Below are positions 15,837-24,074 of a DNA stretch of 64,000 nt, piece by piece. The stretch is from Paenibacillus_V sp046244365 (GTDB taxonomy: Bacteria > Bacillota > Bacilli > Paenibacillales > NBRC-103111). Both the position numbers and the translations under genes were made by a program. Numbering within the stretch: the first letter of the stretch is position 1; each line of letters begins with the position of its first letter. The notes beneath the pieces are model-generated. The model worked only from the letters and a program-made list of their open reading frames with translations, was not told where the DNA came from and did not search any database. The stretch covers positions 5,332,001 through 5,396,000 of the forward strand of contig NZ_CP176395.1 in the NCBI RefSeq assembly GCF_046244365.1. Direction: 5' to 3'.

Positions 15837-16517
15837 GTGTGCGGAAGATTTACGATCGTCGTCAGCTGGGATGAGCTGATGCTAAGGTTCATGCTCGAGC
15901 AGGTCGCTCCTCCCTTCCACCGGCCGCAATACAATGTCGCGCCGAGCCAGATGATCATGGCGATCATTAACGACGGGGAGAAAAATCGCCTCGGAGAGCT
16001 GAAATGGGGACTCATCCCCAACTGGGCTAAGGAAGAGAAGATCGGCAATCAAATGCTGAATGCGAGAGCCGAAACAATCGCGCAAAAGCCGGCCTTCCGT
16101 ACCCCGCTCGAGAAGAAGCGCTGCCTCATTCCGGCCGACGGCTTCTACGAATGGAAACGGTCCGGCAGCGGCAAACAGCCTATGCGGATTACGCTAAAAT
16201 CAGGCAGCCTTTTTGCCATGGCGGGCTTGTACGAAACATGGCTCGCCCCCGACGGACGAAAAATCAGCAGCTGTACGATCATCACGACAACGCCGAACGA
16301 GCTGGTCAAGGACATTCACGACAGAATGCCCGTCATTTTACGACCGGAGGACGAAGCCATGTGGCTGAACCGCGAGGTGCGGGAGCCTTCTCGTCTGCTC
16401 CCTTTGCTGCAGCCGTATCCTGCGGAGGACATGCATGCTTACCCGGTATCGCCAATCGTCGGCAACGTCAAGAACGACAGTCCGGCATGCATGGAACCGG
16501 TCGCCGGGCTGCTGTGA
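15837..16517 (+). CDS. SRAP-domain abasic-site crosslinking protein (YedK/HMCES family)
   Basis: This family shields abasic sites in single-stranded DNA by a covalent link through its N-terminal cysteine. The start is fixed by biochemistry: GTG 15837 followed at once by TGC gives M1-C2-G-R-F, so removal of Met exposes Cys2. Other active-site residues are N34 (YNVAPSQ), E105 (DGFYEWK) and H161 (DIHDRMPVIL), matching C2, N37, E105 and H160 of E. coli YedK. The product has 226 residues. The upstream TTG-initiated frame would bury Cys2 and is rejected. No LexA-type box was seen in the leader. Confidence 0.93.
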   Translation: MCGRFTIVVSWDELMLRFMLEQVAPPFHRPQYNVAPSQMIMAIINDGEKNRLGELKWGLIPNWAKEEKIGNQMLNARAETIAQKPAFRTPLEKKRCLIPADGFYEWKRSGSGKQPMRITLKSGSLFAMAGLYETWLAPDGRKISSCTIITTTPNELVKDIHDRMPVILRPEDEAMWLNREVREPSRLLPLLQPYPAEDMHAYPVSPIVGNVKNDSPACMEPVAGLL

Positions 16518-16578
16518 ATAAGTCTCATACCCTTTCCACCGAATTGAGAATCTCTTTGCCCCGCCCTGCCGGCAAATC

Positions 16579-16619
16579 AAAACGGAACGCAGCGGTCTCC
16601 TGCCGCCCGTTCCGTTTTT
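16579..16619. terminator. Bidirectional terminator between the SRAP gene and spoVIF
   Basis: AAAACGGAACG pairs perfectly with CGTTCCGTTTT, with T runs on both sides, serving the rightward SRAP gene and the leftward spoVIF. Confidence 0.85.
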
Positions 16620-16636
16620 TTGCTGCACGACTTCTG

Positions 16637-16924
16637 CTATCGGAACATTCCCCATAGCTTCAGAAGATGAAACGTGTTGTTCGGATCGATTTTTTGATCG
16701 ATGACGAATGCGATAATATTTTCCTCTTGCCTCTGCGTAATATTTTCACCGAGCACCTTGGCCGCCTGTCTAAGCAGTTTGCGAATTTTCTCCCTATCCT
16801 GCAGATCCGCTTTGGTCACACCGTATAAAATGTACTTGACCCGCTCCTTCGTCGCCGGATTTTTCATTTTCAGCTTAATGCGTTCGACAAGCTCCCGCTC
16901 TACGCCATAGCTCAGATAGTTCAC
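16637..16924 (-). CDS. spoVIF: Stage VI sporulation protein F
   Basis: A 95-residue product of the SpoVIF family, required in B. subtilis for late spore-coat assembly and acting with GerE-dependent genes in the mother cell. The whole protein matches the family style (helical, with KADLQDREKIRKLLRQAAKV and NIIAFVIDQKIDPNNTFHLLK) and length (about 88 in B. subtilis). GTG 16924 is the start with GGAGGTG 7 bases upstream. A sigma-K promoter is expected but was not confidently read. Confidence 0.82.
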   Translation of the reverse strand: MNYLSYGVERELVERIKLKMKNPATKERVKYILYGVTKADLQDREKIRKLLRQAAKVLGENITQRQEENIIAFVIDQKIDPNNTFHLLKLWGMFR

Positions 16925-17068
16925 GCTTCGACACCTCCGTCAGTACCCTAAGCTCCGAAGCGAATGCTTCGTGCGGACACAAGCCCTCTCTTTCAGCATA
17001 TGAGGGGCTGGGCGAAAATGTTCCGGCAAATCGTCGAAGCTTGTCTAAACGAACCGCTGCGCGCATGC

Positions 17069-17104
17069 AAAAAAGCCCCGCACGGCATCTAAGCCTGCGA
17101 GGCT
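17069..17104 (-). terminator. Terminator of the fakA-degV-recG operon
   Basis: Leftward GCCTCGCA pairs with TGCGGGGC (8 bp) and is followed by TTTTTTG, directly after the recG stop. Confidence 0.85.
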
Positions 17105-17109
17105 ATTCC

Positions 17110-19161
17110 CTAATCCAGCAATTCGCCCGTCAATACCTGCTCCCGCTGCAAATACTGGCGCAGCGGCAAATATTCGACGGACGTCCAAAACTCGCTTTTG
17201 GCGACGAGCTCCGCTGCGTCGTCGCGCGCCAGCTCCAGCGTTTCGAAGTCCGCCAGCATGTCGGCGACCCGAAACTCGGGTACGCCGCTCTGCTTCGTCC
17301 CGAAAAAATCGCCGGGGCCGCGAAGCTCCAAGTCGCGCCGGGCGATTTCGAAGCCGTCGCTCGTCTCCACCATCGCGCGCATGCGCTCCTTCCCGACTTC
17401 AGTCTTCGGATCCGCTAGCAGCACGCAGAACGACTGATGCTGGCCTCGCCCGACCCGCCCGCGCAGCTGATGAAGCTGCGACAATCCGAATCGGTCCGCA
17501 TCATATACGACCATCAGCGTGGCATTCGGCACGTCGACGCCGACCTCGATGACCGTTGTCGAGACGAGCACCTGAAGCCGGTTTGCGCCGAACTCCGTCA
17601 TGATCTCTTCCTTCTCCTGAGCGCTCATGCGCCCATGCAGAAGTCCGACGCGCATAGACGGAAAGTGATGCGTCAGCTGCGTATGCACATCGATCGCATT
17701 TTGAACGTCAAGCTTCTCCGATTCTTCGATCAGCGGACAAATGACATAAGCCTGTCTGCCCGCCTTCACTTCCCGGTCGATGAAACCAAGGACGCGCTCC
17801 AGCATATCGTGCTTGACGGCGTAAGTCTTGATCGGTATCCGGCCTTTCGGCAGCTCCCGAAGGGTCGAAACGTCCATATCGCCGAATGCGGTAATCGCCA
17901 GCGTCCTAGGGATCGGCGTCGCCGTCATCGTCAATACATCCGGCGTCATTCCTTTGCGCCGCAAAATGCTGCGCTGATTGACCCCGAACCGGTGTTGCTC
18001 GTCGGTTACGACGAGTCCGAGCTTGCGGAAGTAAACATCTTCTTGAATGAGCGCGTGCGTGCCGACGAGAATATCGATAAGTCCCATTTGCAGCGACGAA
18101 AGCACTTCACGTCTCTTCTTGTCCGTCAAACTGCCGGTCAGCAGACTCACTTGGATGCCGTATGGCTCGAAGAGCCGTTCCAAGGACCGTCTATGCTGCT
18201 CGGCCAATATTTCGGTCGGCACCATCAGCGCGCCCTGCGATCCCGCCTTTACGACAGCGTAGAGCGACACGGCGGCTACGACCGTTTTCCCCGCGCCGAC
18301 ATCGCCCTGCAGCAGCCGGTTCATCGAGAACGGCTTGCGAAGGTCCTCCAATATTTCGGCGATGACCTTTTTTTGCGACTCGGTCAGCTGAAACGGCAGC
18401 GCTCGCACGAAGCCTCTGACGGCCTCCGAATCGACAGAATGCGCGACGCCGTCGGCACGGCTTTTGTTCATCGCCCTGTAAGCCTGCAGCTTGAGCTGAA
18501 ACAGAAACAGTTCCTCGTACACCATCCGCCTTCGCGCTTCCTTGCCTTCCGATACGTCGGAGGGACAATGGATCAGCGCTACGGCACGCTTACGCGGCAT
18601 TAGCCGGTATTTGTTCATCAAATCGCGAGGCAGAAGCTCCTCAATCATTTCCCCGTATTGCGTGAGCGCCTGAGCGATCATTTTGCGCAAACCGTATTGC
18701 GTTACCTCGCCCGCCAAGGAATAAATGGGCTGCAGCGTACCGACTCTGGAGTTTTCCTTGCCGACGAATTCGGATGTGGAAACGGTCATCTGCTGGCGCT
18801 TTCCTTCCCATTTGCCGGTCAGCACAATCTCGAGTCCGGGCTTGAGCTGCTCCTTCAAATAAGGTCGGTTAAACCATACGGCGGTAATAAAAAACTTGTC
18901 CGATACGACCTTGCACGAAAGCTTCGCCTTGCCTTTTCCGAATCGCTGCAGGACGGGCTCGCTATAGATCGTACCTTGTATCGTAATCTTCTCGCCTTCC
19001 TTCGCTTCCGTTAAGTCGCGGATATGGTAATCCTCATATCGGAACGGAAAGTATTCCAGAAGGTCCGATGCCGACCGGATGCCCAGCGCACCCAGTTCTT
19101 CGGCTTTTTGCGTCCCGATGCCGCGAACTTGGCGAACGGGTATTTCGTGCAAATCGATCAT
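17110..19161 (-). CDS. recG: ATP-dependent DNA helicase RecG
   Basis: RecG reverses stalled replication forks and branch-migrates Holliday junctions. The 683-residue product has the full architecture: an N-terminal wedge/OB domain (about 50-150, LTEAKEGEKITIQGTI), a helicase core with Walker A GDVGAGKTVVA, the box VTDEQHRFG and motif III TMTATPIPRT, then the C-terminal helicase lobe with QLRGRVGRG and the RecG end domain. Its ATG overlaps the TGA of the upstream degV gene (ATGA), so translation is coupled. The gene order recG after yloV-type genes is that of Bacillales. Confidence 0.97.
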   Translation of the reverse strand: MIDLHEIPVRQVRGIGTQKAEELGALGIRSASDLLEYFPFRYEDYHIRDLTEAKEGEKITIQGTIYSEPVLQRFGKGKAKLSCKVVSDKFFITAVWFNRPYLKEQLKPGLEIVLTGKWEGKRQQMTVSTSEFVGKENSRVGTLQPIYSLAGEVTQYGLRKMIAQALTQYGEMIEELLPRDLMNKYRLMPRKRAVALIHCPSDVSEGKEARRRMVYEELFLFQLKLQAYRAMNKSRADGVAHSVDSEAVRGFVRALPFQLTESQKKVIAEILEDLRKPFSMNRLLQGDVGAGKTVVAAVSLYAVVKAGSQGALMVPTEILAEQHRRSLERLFEPYGIQVSLLTGSLTDKKRREVLSSLQMGLIDILVGTHALIQEDVYFRKLGLVVTDEQHRFGVNQRSILRRKGMTPDVLTMTATPIPRTLAITAFGDMDVSTLRELPKGRIPIKTYAVKHDMLERVLGFIDREVKAGRQAYVICPLIEESEKLDVQNAIDVHTQLTHHFPSMRVGLLHGRMSAQEKEEIMTEFGANRLQVLVSTTVIEVGVDVPNATLMVVYDADRFGLSQLHQLRGRVGRGQHQSFCVLLADPKTEVGKERMRAMVETSDGFEIARRDLELRGPGDFFGTKQSGVPEFRVADMLADFETLELARDDAAELVAKSEFWTSVEYLPLRQYLQREQVLTGELLD

Positions 19162-20024
19162 GCCGCTTCGGGAAGCATGAATACGGCAACCGTACCGGGA
19201 CCGACATGCGTGCCGATTACGGGGCCGAGCGTCGTATAGGTTAGCTCTTTGACGTCAAAATGTTCGCAGATAACGGAGCTGAATTGCTGGGCATTCTCCA
19301 TCGAGCTGGAGTGTGCAATGACGATGCGCACCGGTTTGCCGCCGAAGCCCGACTGCTCCTTAAGCAGTTCGACGATACGAAGCGTCGCTTTTTTGTGACC
19401 CCTGACCTTGTCGACGGATATGACCCCGCCCTCGGCGTCCAGGGATAAAATCGGCTTAATATTAAGCAGCGATCCGACGAAAGCGGCGGCCCGTCCGATT
19501 CGCCCGCCTTTTTGCAAATATTCAAGCGTGTCCACCAAAAAGTAAAGTCCGCAATGATCGCGGATCTTCGCGATCGCTTCCAGGCACTCCTCTTTGCTTT
19601 TCCCTTGCCGGGCGGCTTGAGCAGCCGCGATCGCCATTAAGCCGATACCGTAGGAAGCCGATTTGGAATCGACGACCGTAACGTCCGTCTCGTCCTCCAG
19701 CATCGATTTGGCAAGAACGGCCGACTGGTAGGTGCCGCTCAATACGGCAGCCAAATGGATGGAAATGATTTGCGTATCCGGCCGCTCCGCAGCTATTCGC
19801 TTGTACGTTTCCAAAAACTCCACGGGAGAAGGCTGAGAAGTCGTCGGCAGCACCGGCGAACCCGCCAGCTTCTCATAAAACTGATCGGATTCGATCGTAA
19901 CCGAGTCGTGGAACGTTTCCGTTCCGAAATGAACCTTGAGCGGCACCATTTCAATACCGAGGGCTTCGCGCAACTCGCGAGGGATGTCAGCTGTACTGTC
20001 TATTACGATTCGAATATTGGTCAA
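19158..20024 (-). CDS. DegV family protein, fatty-acid-binding subunit FakB-like
   Basis: DegV proteins bind one fatty acid and present it to the kinase FakA for phosphorylation. This 288-residue copy has the family marks: DSTADIPREL, PTTSQPSP (the TSQPS loop that holds the carboxylate), GTYQSA, VDSKSASYGIG and GGRIGRAAAF. The start is TTG 20024, preceded by GGGGTGATCG. In B. subtilis the segment between yloV and recG holds sdaAB-sdaAA; here a DegV gene occupies it, placing a FakB next to a FakA. It is translationally coupled to recG. Confidence 0.88.
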   Translation of the reverse strand: MTNIRIVIDSTADIPRELREALGIEMVPLKVHFGTETFHDSVTIESDQFYEKLAGSPVLPTTSQPSPVEFLETYKRIAAERPDTQIISIHLAAVLSGTYQSAVLAKSMLEDETDVTVVDSKSASYGIGLMAIAAAQAARQGKSKEECLEAIAKIRDHCGLYFLVDTLEYLQKGGRIGRAAAFVGSLLNIKPILSLDAEGGVISVDKVRGHKKATLRIVELLKEQSGFGGKPVRIVIAHSSSMENAQQFSSVICEHFDVKELTYTTLGPVIGTHVGPGTVAVFMLPEAA

Positions 20025-20084
20025 AAACGATCACCCCGAAACTTATTTATCTCCATAGCTTGCGGACATGTTGCGAAAAAGCCG

Positions 20085-21863
20085 CTATTCGACGCCGAAC
20101 AAGTAAGCGTAAACCGGCTGCCCGCCTTGGTGAACCTCGACTTCCGTGTCGGGATAAGCGCCTGTCAAGTACGCTTCAAGCGCATCCGTCTCTTCCTCCG
20201 CCGCATCCGAGCCCGAGAGGACGGTTACGAGATCTCCGCCTTCCGCCAGCATACAATCGAGCAGTTTGCGGCACGTTTCGCCGATTTCCGGACAGGAAGC
20301 GACGATTTTGCCGTCCATGATGCCGAGAAAATCGCCTTCTTTAATGTCTACACCGTCGATCGACGTATCGCGGACGGCGTTCGTCACTTGCCCCGATTTC
20401 ACCTGCCGGACCACCCGGTTCATCGCTTCCGTGTTGACGGCTTCCTCCTCCGCAGCGGCCTGGAACGAGAGAGCTGCCGCAATGCCTTGGGGAATCGTTT
20501 TGGAGGGGATGACGATAAGCTCCTTATCGTCGACAAGCTCTTTGGCCTGCTCGGCGGCGAGGACGATATTGGAGTTGTTCGGAAGTACGTATACCCGTTT
20601 GGCCCCAACGTTTCGAACCGCTTTGACGATATCTTCCGTGCTCGGATTCATCGTCTGCCCGCCCGAAATGATCTCATCGACACCCAAGCTGGAAAAAATC
20701 TTCGAGATGCCTTCTCCGATCGCCACAGCAACCATACCGTTCGGCTTCAAGGCGTCTTTAACAGGCGTTGCCGCACTAGCTCCGGTCATTCCTTGGATTT
20801 GAGACGATTGCTCGAGTCCGCCGTTCCACGCGTGGGCGTAGGCCTCGTCATCATGCGTGACGATATGGGAATGCTGCTCGCGCATATTTTCGATTTTGAT
20901 TTTGGTCAAATCTCCGTATTGCATGGCATAGTTCATCACTTCGCCCGGATATTCCGCGTGAATATGGATTTTAACGAGTTCGTCATCCGCTACGACCAGC
21001 AGAGAATCGCCGAATTTGGACAGGGCGGTGCGGAACGCCGTTTCTTCGAATGCGGCTCCTTTATGTTTACCTGGGACGAGCTTCACCATAAATTCGGTGC
21101 AATAGCCGAACTCAATGTCTTCCGCCGACATTTGAGCTTGAGCGCTTCGGCCGGATGATGCGTGAGGAACCGCAGCCTCTCCATGAGCCGCGGCGCTGCC
21201 TGTGAAAGCATGAGACGAAGCCGCCTCGACCGCTTTCCCCGACAACGCGGCAAGAAACCCCTCATAGATGAACATGAGCCCTTGTCCGCCCGCATCGACA
21301 ACGCCCACCTGCTTCAAGACCGGGAGCAAGTCCGGCGTACGCGCTAGCGACTGATTGCCTGCCGCAAACGTTTCCTCCATTAGCTCCGTGACGTCCGAGG
21401 TTCTGCGTGCTTGTTGAATGGCGTGCTTGGCCGCCTCTTTGGCAACGGTCAGGATTGTACCTTCAACCGGCTTGACGACCGCTTTGTAAGCTGTATCGAC
21501 GCCCTGCTGCAGGGCAGCGGCGAATTGCTGCGCGTTGATTTCCTCGCAAGACTGGACGGATTTCGCGAACCCGCGAAACAGCTGCGACAAAATAACCCCG
21601 GAATTACCGCGAGCCCCCATCAACAAACCTTTGGACAGCGTTTCCGCTGCGTGCCCGATATGGTCTGTTTGCTTTTTGCGAAGCTCCTCGACACCCGAAG
21701 TCATCGTTAAGTTCATATTCGTGCCCGTGTCTCCGTCCGGAACGGGGAACACGTTCAACGCGTTCACGCGGTTTACATTATCATGCAAATATCGAGCTGC
21801 CGTAAAAACCATTCGGATAAAATCCGCACCGGTCAAACGACTAAAGCGCTTACCCAAATCCAT
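20085..21863 (-). CDS. fakA: Fatty acid kinase FakA (YloV, DAK2 domain)
   Basis: FakA phosphorylates FakB-bound fatty acids so that exogenous fatty acids can enter phospholipid synthesis. The N-terminal DAK2 kinase domain (about 1-200) carries the Mg-ATP motif NVFPVPDGDTGTNMNLTM and GARGNSGVILSQLFRG. The middle and C-terminal parts match the FakA regulatory region (FGYCTEFMVKL, VYVLPNNSNIVLAAEQA). The 592 residues exceed the approximately 550 of B. subtilis because of an Ala/Ser-rich linker near 230-260. ATG 21863 has GGAAGGAGA directly upstream. It heads the run fakA-degV-recG and follows yloU. Confidence 0.93.
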   Translation of the reverse strand: MDLGKRFSRLTGADFIRMVFTAARYLHDNVNRVNALNVFPVPDGDTGTNMNLTMTSGVEELRKKQTDHIGHAAETLSKGLLMGARGNSGVILSQLFRGFAKSVQSCEEINAQQFAAALQQGVDTAYKAVVKPVEGTILTVAKEAAKHAIQQARRTSDVTELMEETFAAGNQSLARTPDLLPVLKQVGVVDAGGQGLMFIYEGFLAALSGKAVEAASSHAFTGSAAAHGEAAVPHASSGRSAQAQMSAEDIEFGYCTEFMVKLVPGKHKGAAFEETAFRTALSKFGDSLLVVADDELVKIHIHAEYPGEVMNYAMQYGDLTKIKIENMREQHSHIVTHDDEAYAHAWNGGLEQSSQIQGMTGASAATPVKDALKPNGMVAVAIGEGISKIFSSLGVDEIISGGQTMNPSTEDIVKAVRNVGAKRVYVLPNNSNIVLAAEQAKELVDDKELIVIPSKTIPQGIAAALSFQAAAEEEAVNTEAMNRVVRQVKSGQVTNAVRDTSIDGVDIKEGDFLGIMDGKIVASCPEIGETCRKLLDCMLAEGGDLVTVLSGSDAAEEETDALEAYLTGAYPDTEVEVHQGGQPVYAYLFGVE

Positions 21864-21922
21864 TCTCCTTCCTATTGCTGCTGATCGTTGTTTGCTTACC
21901 GGATGGATGGCTGAGCTGATGA

Positions 21923-22282
21923 TTACTTCGCGACACGGACTCCCTGGACATAAATATTGACGGAATCCACATCAAGGCCGACTACCTGGCTAAGCACGTA
22001 CTTTACTCGGTTTTGGACATTATGCGCGACTTCCGAAATTTTTGTGCCGTAACTGACAATAATATAAAGATCTATATGAAGCAAGTCCTGCTCTCTGCGC
22101 ACGACGACGCCGCGGCTGAGGTTCTCCCGGCCGAGGATCTCAGCAAAGCCGTCCTTCAGTTGGTTCCGGGAAGCCATGCCGACAAGTCCGTAGCATTCTA
22201 CGGCAGCCGATCCGGTAAGCGTAGATATGACTTGGTCGGATACGTGCACGGACCCGAGTTCGTTCTTCACTTGTATGGGCAC
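21923..22282 (-). CDS. yloU: Asp23/Gls24 family protein YloU
   Basis: A small alkaline-shock family protein of 119 residues, near identical in layout to B. subtilis YloU. The start is strand rich, then AAVECYGLVGMASRNQLKDG, YIIVSYGTKISEVAHNVQNRVKY and VDSVNIYVQGVRV. Asp23-type proteins coat the membrane or aid envelope stress tolerance; the role of YloU itself is not well defined. The start is GTG 22282 with AAGGGA 10 bases upstream; the nearby ATG codons are out of frame. It is divergent from rpmB, as in Bacillus. Confidence 0.92.
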   Translation of the reverse strand: MPIQVKNELGSVHVSDQVISTLTGSAAVECYGLVGMASRNQLKDGFAEILGRENLSRGVVVRREQDLLHIDLYIIVSYGTKISEVAHNVQNRVKYVLSQVVGLDVDSVNIYVQGVRVAK

Positions 22283-22468
22283 CTGAGTTCATTCCCTTCA
22301 TGTTGATCGCCTATATCGCTGTCGGATGTAATACGTGTTTGTCCCGGTTTACATGTTCAATGGAATAGTTCGTCCCTAAATTGTCACTTGACTTCCGGGA
22401 TTACCTTACATTGTACTATAAATTCTTATAAAAACCTAGACGGACGCCGGAAAAATTGAACGGGTTCA

Positions 22469-22498
22469 TTGACTTGCCTCTTTTTACTATGCTATTAT
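22469..22498 (+). promoter_or_regulatory. rpmB promoter
   Basis: TTGACT (22469-22474), 18-bp spacer, TATTAT (22493-22498), about 60 bp ahead of the rpmB start. It is the best SigA-type match in the yloU-rpmB gap; no leftward promoter for yloU was equally clear. Confidence 0.65.
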
Positions 22499-22564
22499 AT
22501 TGAAGTATGTTTAACGACTGCTTATGGCATTAAGCTCCGAACGCTTACAGAGGAGGTGTAATTC

Positions 22565-22753
22565 ATGTCTCGCAAATGCTTTATTACAGGGAAGTCCCCT
22601 AAACAAGGTAACAACGTTTCCCACGCGAACAATAAAACCAAGCGCACATGGGGTGTCAACGTACAGAAAGTACGCATTCTCGTCGACGGCAAACCAAAGC
22701 GCGTTTATGTGAGCACCCGTGCATTGAAATCCGGCAAGGTTACACGCGTGTAG
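22565..22753 (+). CDS. rpmB: Ribosomal protein bL28
   Basis: Component of the large ribosomal subunit, 62 residues, basic, with the family signature MSRKCFITGKSPKQGNNVSH and the downstream RTWGVNVQKVR and LVDGKPKRVYVSTRALKSG. There is a single cysteine (C5) and no zinc-ribbon CxxC pairs, so this is the zinc-independent form. GAGGAGGTG precedes the ATG. The gene is monocistronic, with its own promoter and a double terminator. Confidence 0.97.
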   Translation: MSRKCFITGKSPKQGNNVSHANNKTKRTWGVNVQKVRILVDGKPKRVYVSTRALKSGKVTRV

Positions 22754-22811
22754 TCGAACGGATACAAGCGGGAGCGACTTTCGTCCTTCGAGACAAGCCG
22801 TTCCGCTTTGA

Positions 22812-22866
22812 AAGATAAGCATCTCTTATCTTTTAAAAAAAGCACCTGGGAACCAGGTGCTTTTTT
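22812..22866 (+). terminator. Tandem terminator after rpmB
   Basis: First hairpin AAGATAAG / CTTATCTT (22812-22832), then the strong AGCACCTGG-GAA-CCAGGTGCT with TTTTTT (22841-22866). Confidence 0.9.
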
Positions 22867-22869
22867 GTC

Positions 22870-23266
22870 GTTGCATAAACGGTTTTGCGCCTCATGTTCC
22901 GCAAGGTCCCTTCCTCATCTCTTCAAGCGATCGACCGATCCACAACATCACGCAAGGCCTTTTCAGCCGAGCAGCAACATGCAATCCAGGCATGCGCCAG
23001 ACGCACTAGGAACCGGAAATGTTGACATAGGAAAAAGGCGGATGAACGATGGCTCCCGCCAAAACGGAATATACGGGGACTGCTTTTCAACTTAGAGGGA
23101 AGCGGCTGTCCGGCATCATAAACCGTTATGGACGGCTCCGGGCTAAAAGCGCCGGATCGTATGGGGCAGCCCTATGTCCGGATGAAAGATCGACAAGAGC
23201 GGCACCGCTTAAACGAAGCGTTGCCGTGCTGTCTTCCCGGTAAGTACAATGATGCCGCCCCGTCAA
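22870..23266. other. Intergenic stretch with no convincing gene
   Basis: Between the rpmB terminator and spoVM only weak open frames exist. A rightward frame at 23049-23243 would encode 64 residues of low-complexity basic protein with no family resemblance and a poor ribosome site. A TTGACA at 23021-23026 has no matching -10. Confidence 0.5.
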
Positions 23267-23347
23267 TCAGTTTTTGCTGAACGTATTCAAGATGGCCTTA
23301 ACGAATCCACCCAAAAATTTTGGCAGCTTTACCGTATAAAATTTCAT
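23267..23347 (-). CDS. spoVM: Stage V sporulation protein M
   Basis: SpoVM is a 26-residue amphipathic peptide that marks the convex forespore membrane and anchors SpoIVA, starting spore coat and cortex assembly. The product reads MKFYTVKLPKFLGGFVKAIL and ends NTFSKN, the same length as B. subtilis SpoVM and nearly the same in the first 15 residues, including P9 and the FLGG turn. ATG 23347 has GGGAGGGG upstream. Its position between rpmB and rpe is the conserved Bacillales location. Sigma-E control is expected, but a confident promoter was not read. Confidence 0.95.
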   Translation of the reverse strand: MKFYTVKLPKFLGGFVKAILNTFSKN

Positions 23348-23741
23348 TAGTACCCCTCCCGAGAGTTTGCGTTACTGTCAGTATATTCCCCGTTCGCCGG
23401 AAAAGTGCCTACCGTTTCGGAAAAAAAACGGTTCGCCGCAAACAAGAACCCTCCGTCAATGGGCTTGACGATTTTGCCCTTACAAGGATCGAAGACAGCA
23501 GTGCTGCTCTACGCACGTTGATTCCCGCCCGCCGGGATTGCTTCCCGGCATTTCGGGAACACAAGGATAAACGTCTAACGGCGTCTTTTGATGCCGTGCG
23601 TTTGCCGAGATGATGAACAATCAGCGGAGATATACTTTCTGAATCATAAAAATAAGGCTACAAAAGCTCGCGCTCTTGTAACCTATAGTATGATAGCGAT
23701 TTTTCTTTTATGCGGCTCGCCCCGATTTTCTGCGCGTCGCT
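23348..23741. other. Intergenic region upstream of spoVM
   Basis: No gene is seen. It holds the leftward terminator at 23648-23683 and next to it the motif GCGGAGATATACTTTCTGA (23624-23642), which recurs beside a terminator at 46799-46818. Short inverted GC-rich words occur near 23525-23560 (CCCGCCGGG, TTCCCGGC) but make no clear terminator. Confidence 0.5.
23648..23683 (-). terminator. Terminator of the long coaBC-to-rpe run
   Basis: Leftward hairpin GGTTACAA...TTGTAGCC with inner AGC-GCGA-GCT, followed by TTATTTTTAT. It ends the series of leftward genes finishing at 23742. Confidence 0.8.
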
Positions 23742-24032
23742 TTACTTCTGCTGAACGCCCTCCAGATAAGCCGGATTGATCGGCCAATCGTACGCATAGG
23801 CAAGCGTCACATAAACCGCGGGCAGTATCAACGCGAAGACGACGACCAGCGCTACAAAGCCGATTCTAGCTCCTATTGAGGCATACATCCGAAAAAATTT
23901 GATTCCGATTACGATTGCGCCAAGCGAAAACGCATACCGGAACACGCCTTCCACTAAAATAAAAGCGGACATCAGCACGCCGCACAGCAAGCTAAAAGCT
24001 ATAAATATAAGAACGTTGCGCAAACCCGCCAC
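23742..24032 (-). CDS. Small membrane protein, function unknown
   Basis: 96 residues with three hydrophobic segments at about 7-27 (VLIFIAFSLLCGVLMSAFIL), 31-48 and 57-79 (IGFVALVVVFALILPAVYVTL), ending in a short polar tail. No catalytic motif is visible. It is the last gene after rpe in the leftward operon, 42 bp downstream. I do not recognise the family; small membrane proteins in this slot are seen in Paenibacillus but their role is not known to me. Confidence 0.65.
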   Translation of the reverse strand: MAGLRNVLIFIAFSLLCGVLMSAFILVEGVFRYAFSLGAIVIGIKFFRMYASIGARIGFVALVVVFALILPAVYVTLAYAYDWPINPAYLEGVQQK

Positions 24033-24074
24033 TGTATATCCCCCTTTAGAGCCCCGGAGCCCTGCAATCTATAA

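Noticed and set aside
17437..18603. Rightward 388-codon frame opposite recG
   Set aside because: Histidine- and arginine-rich antisense frame; recG on the other strand is certain.
19755..21158. Rightward 467-codon frame opposite degV and fakA
   Set aside because: Long only because of codon bias in the real genes; no recognisable domain.
22769..22866. Possible attenuator or riboswitch after rpmB
   Set aside because: The two hairpins lie downstream of rpmB and no gene follows on that strand, so they are simple tandem terminators.
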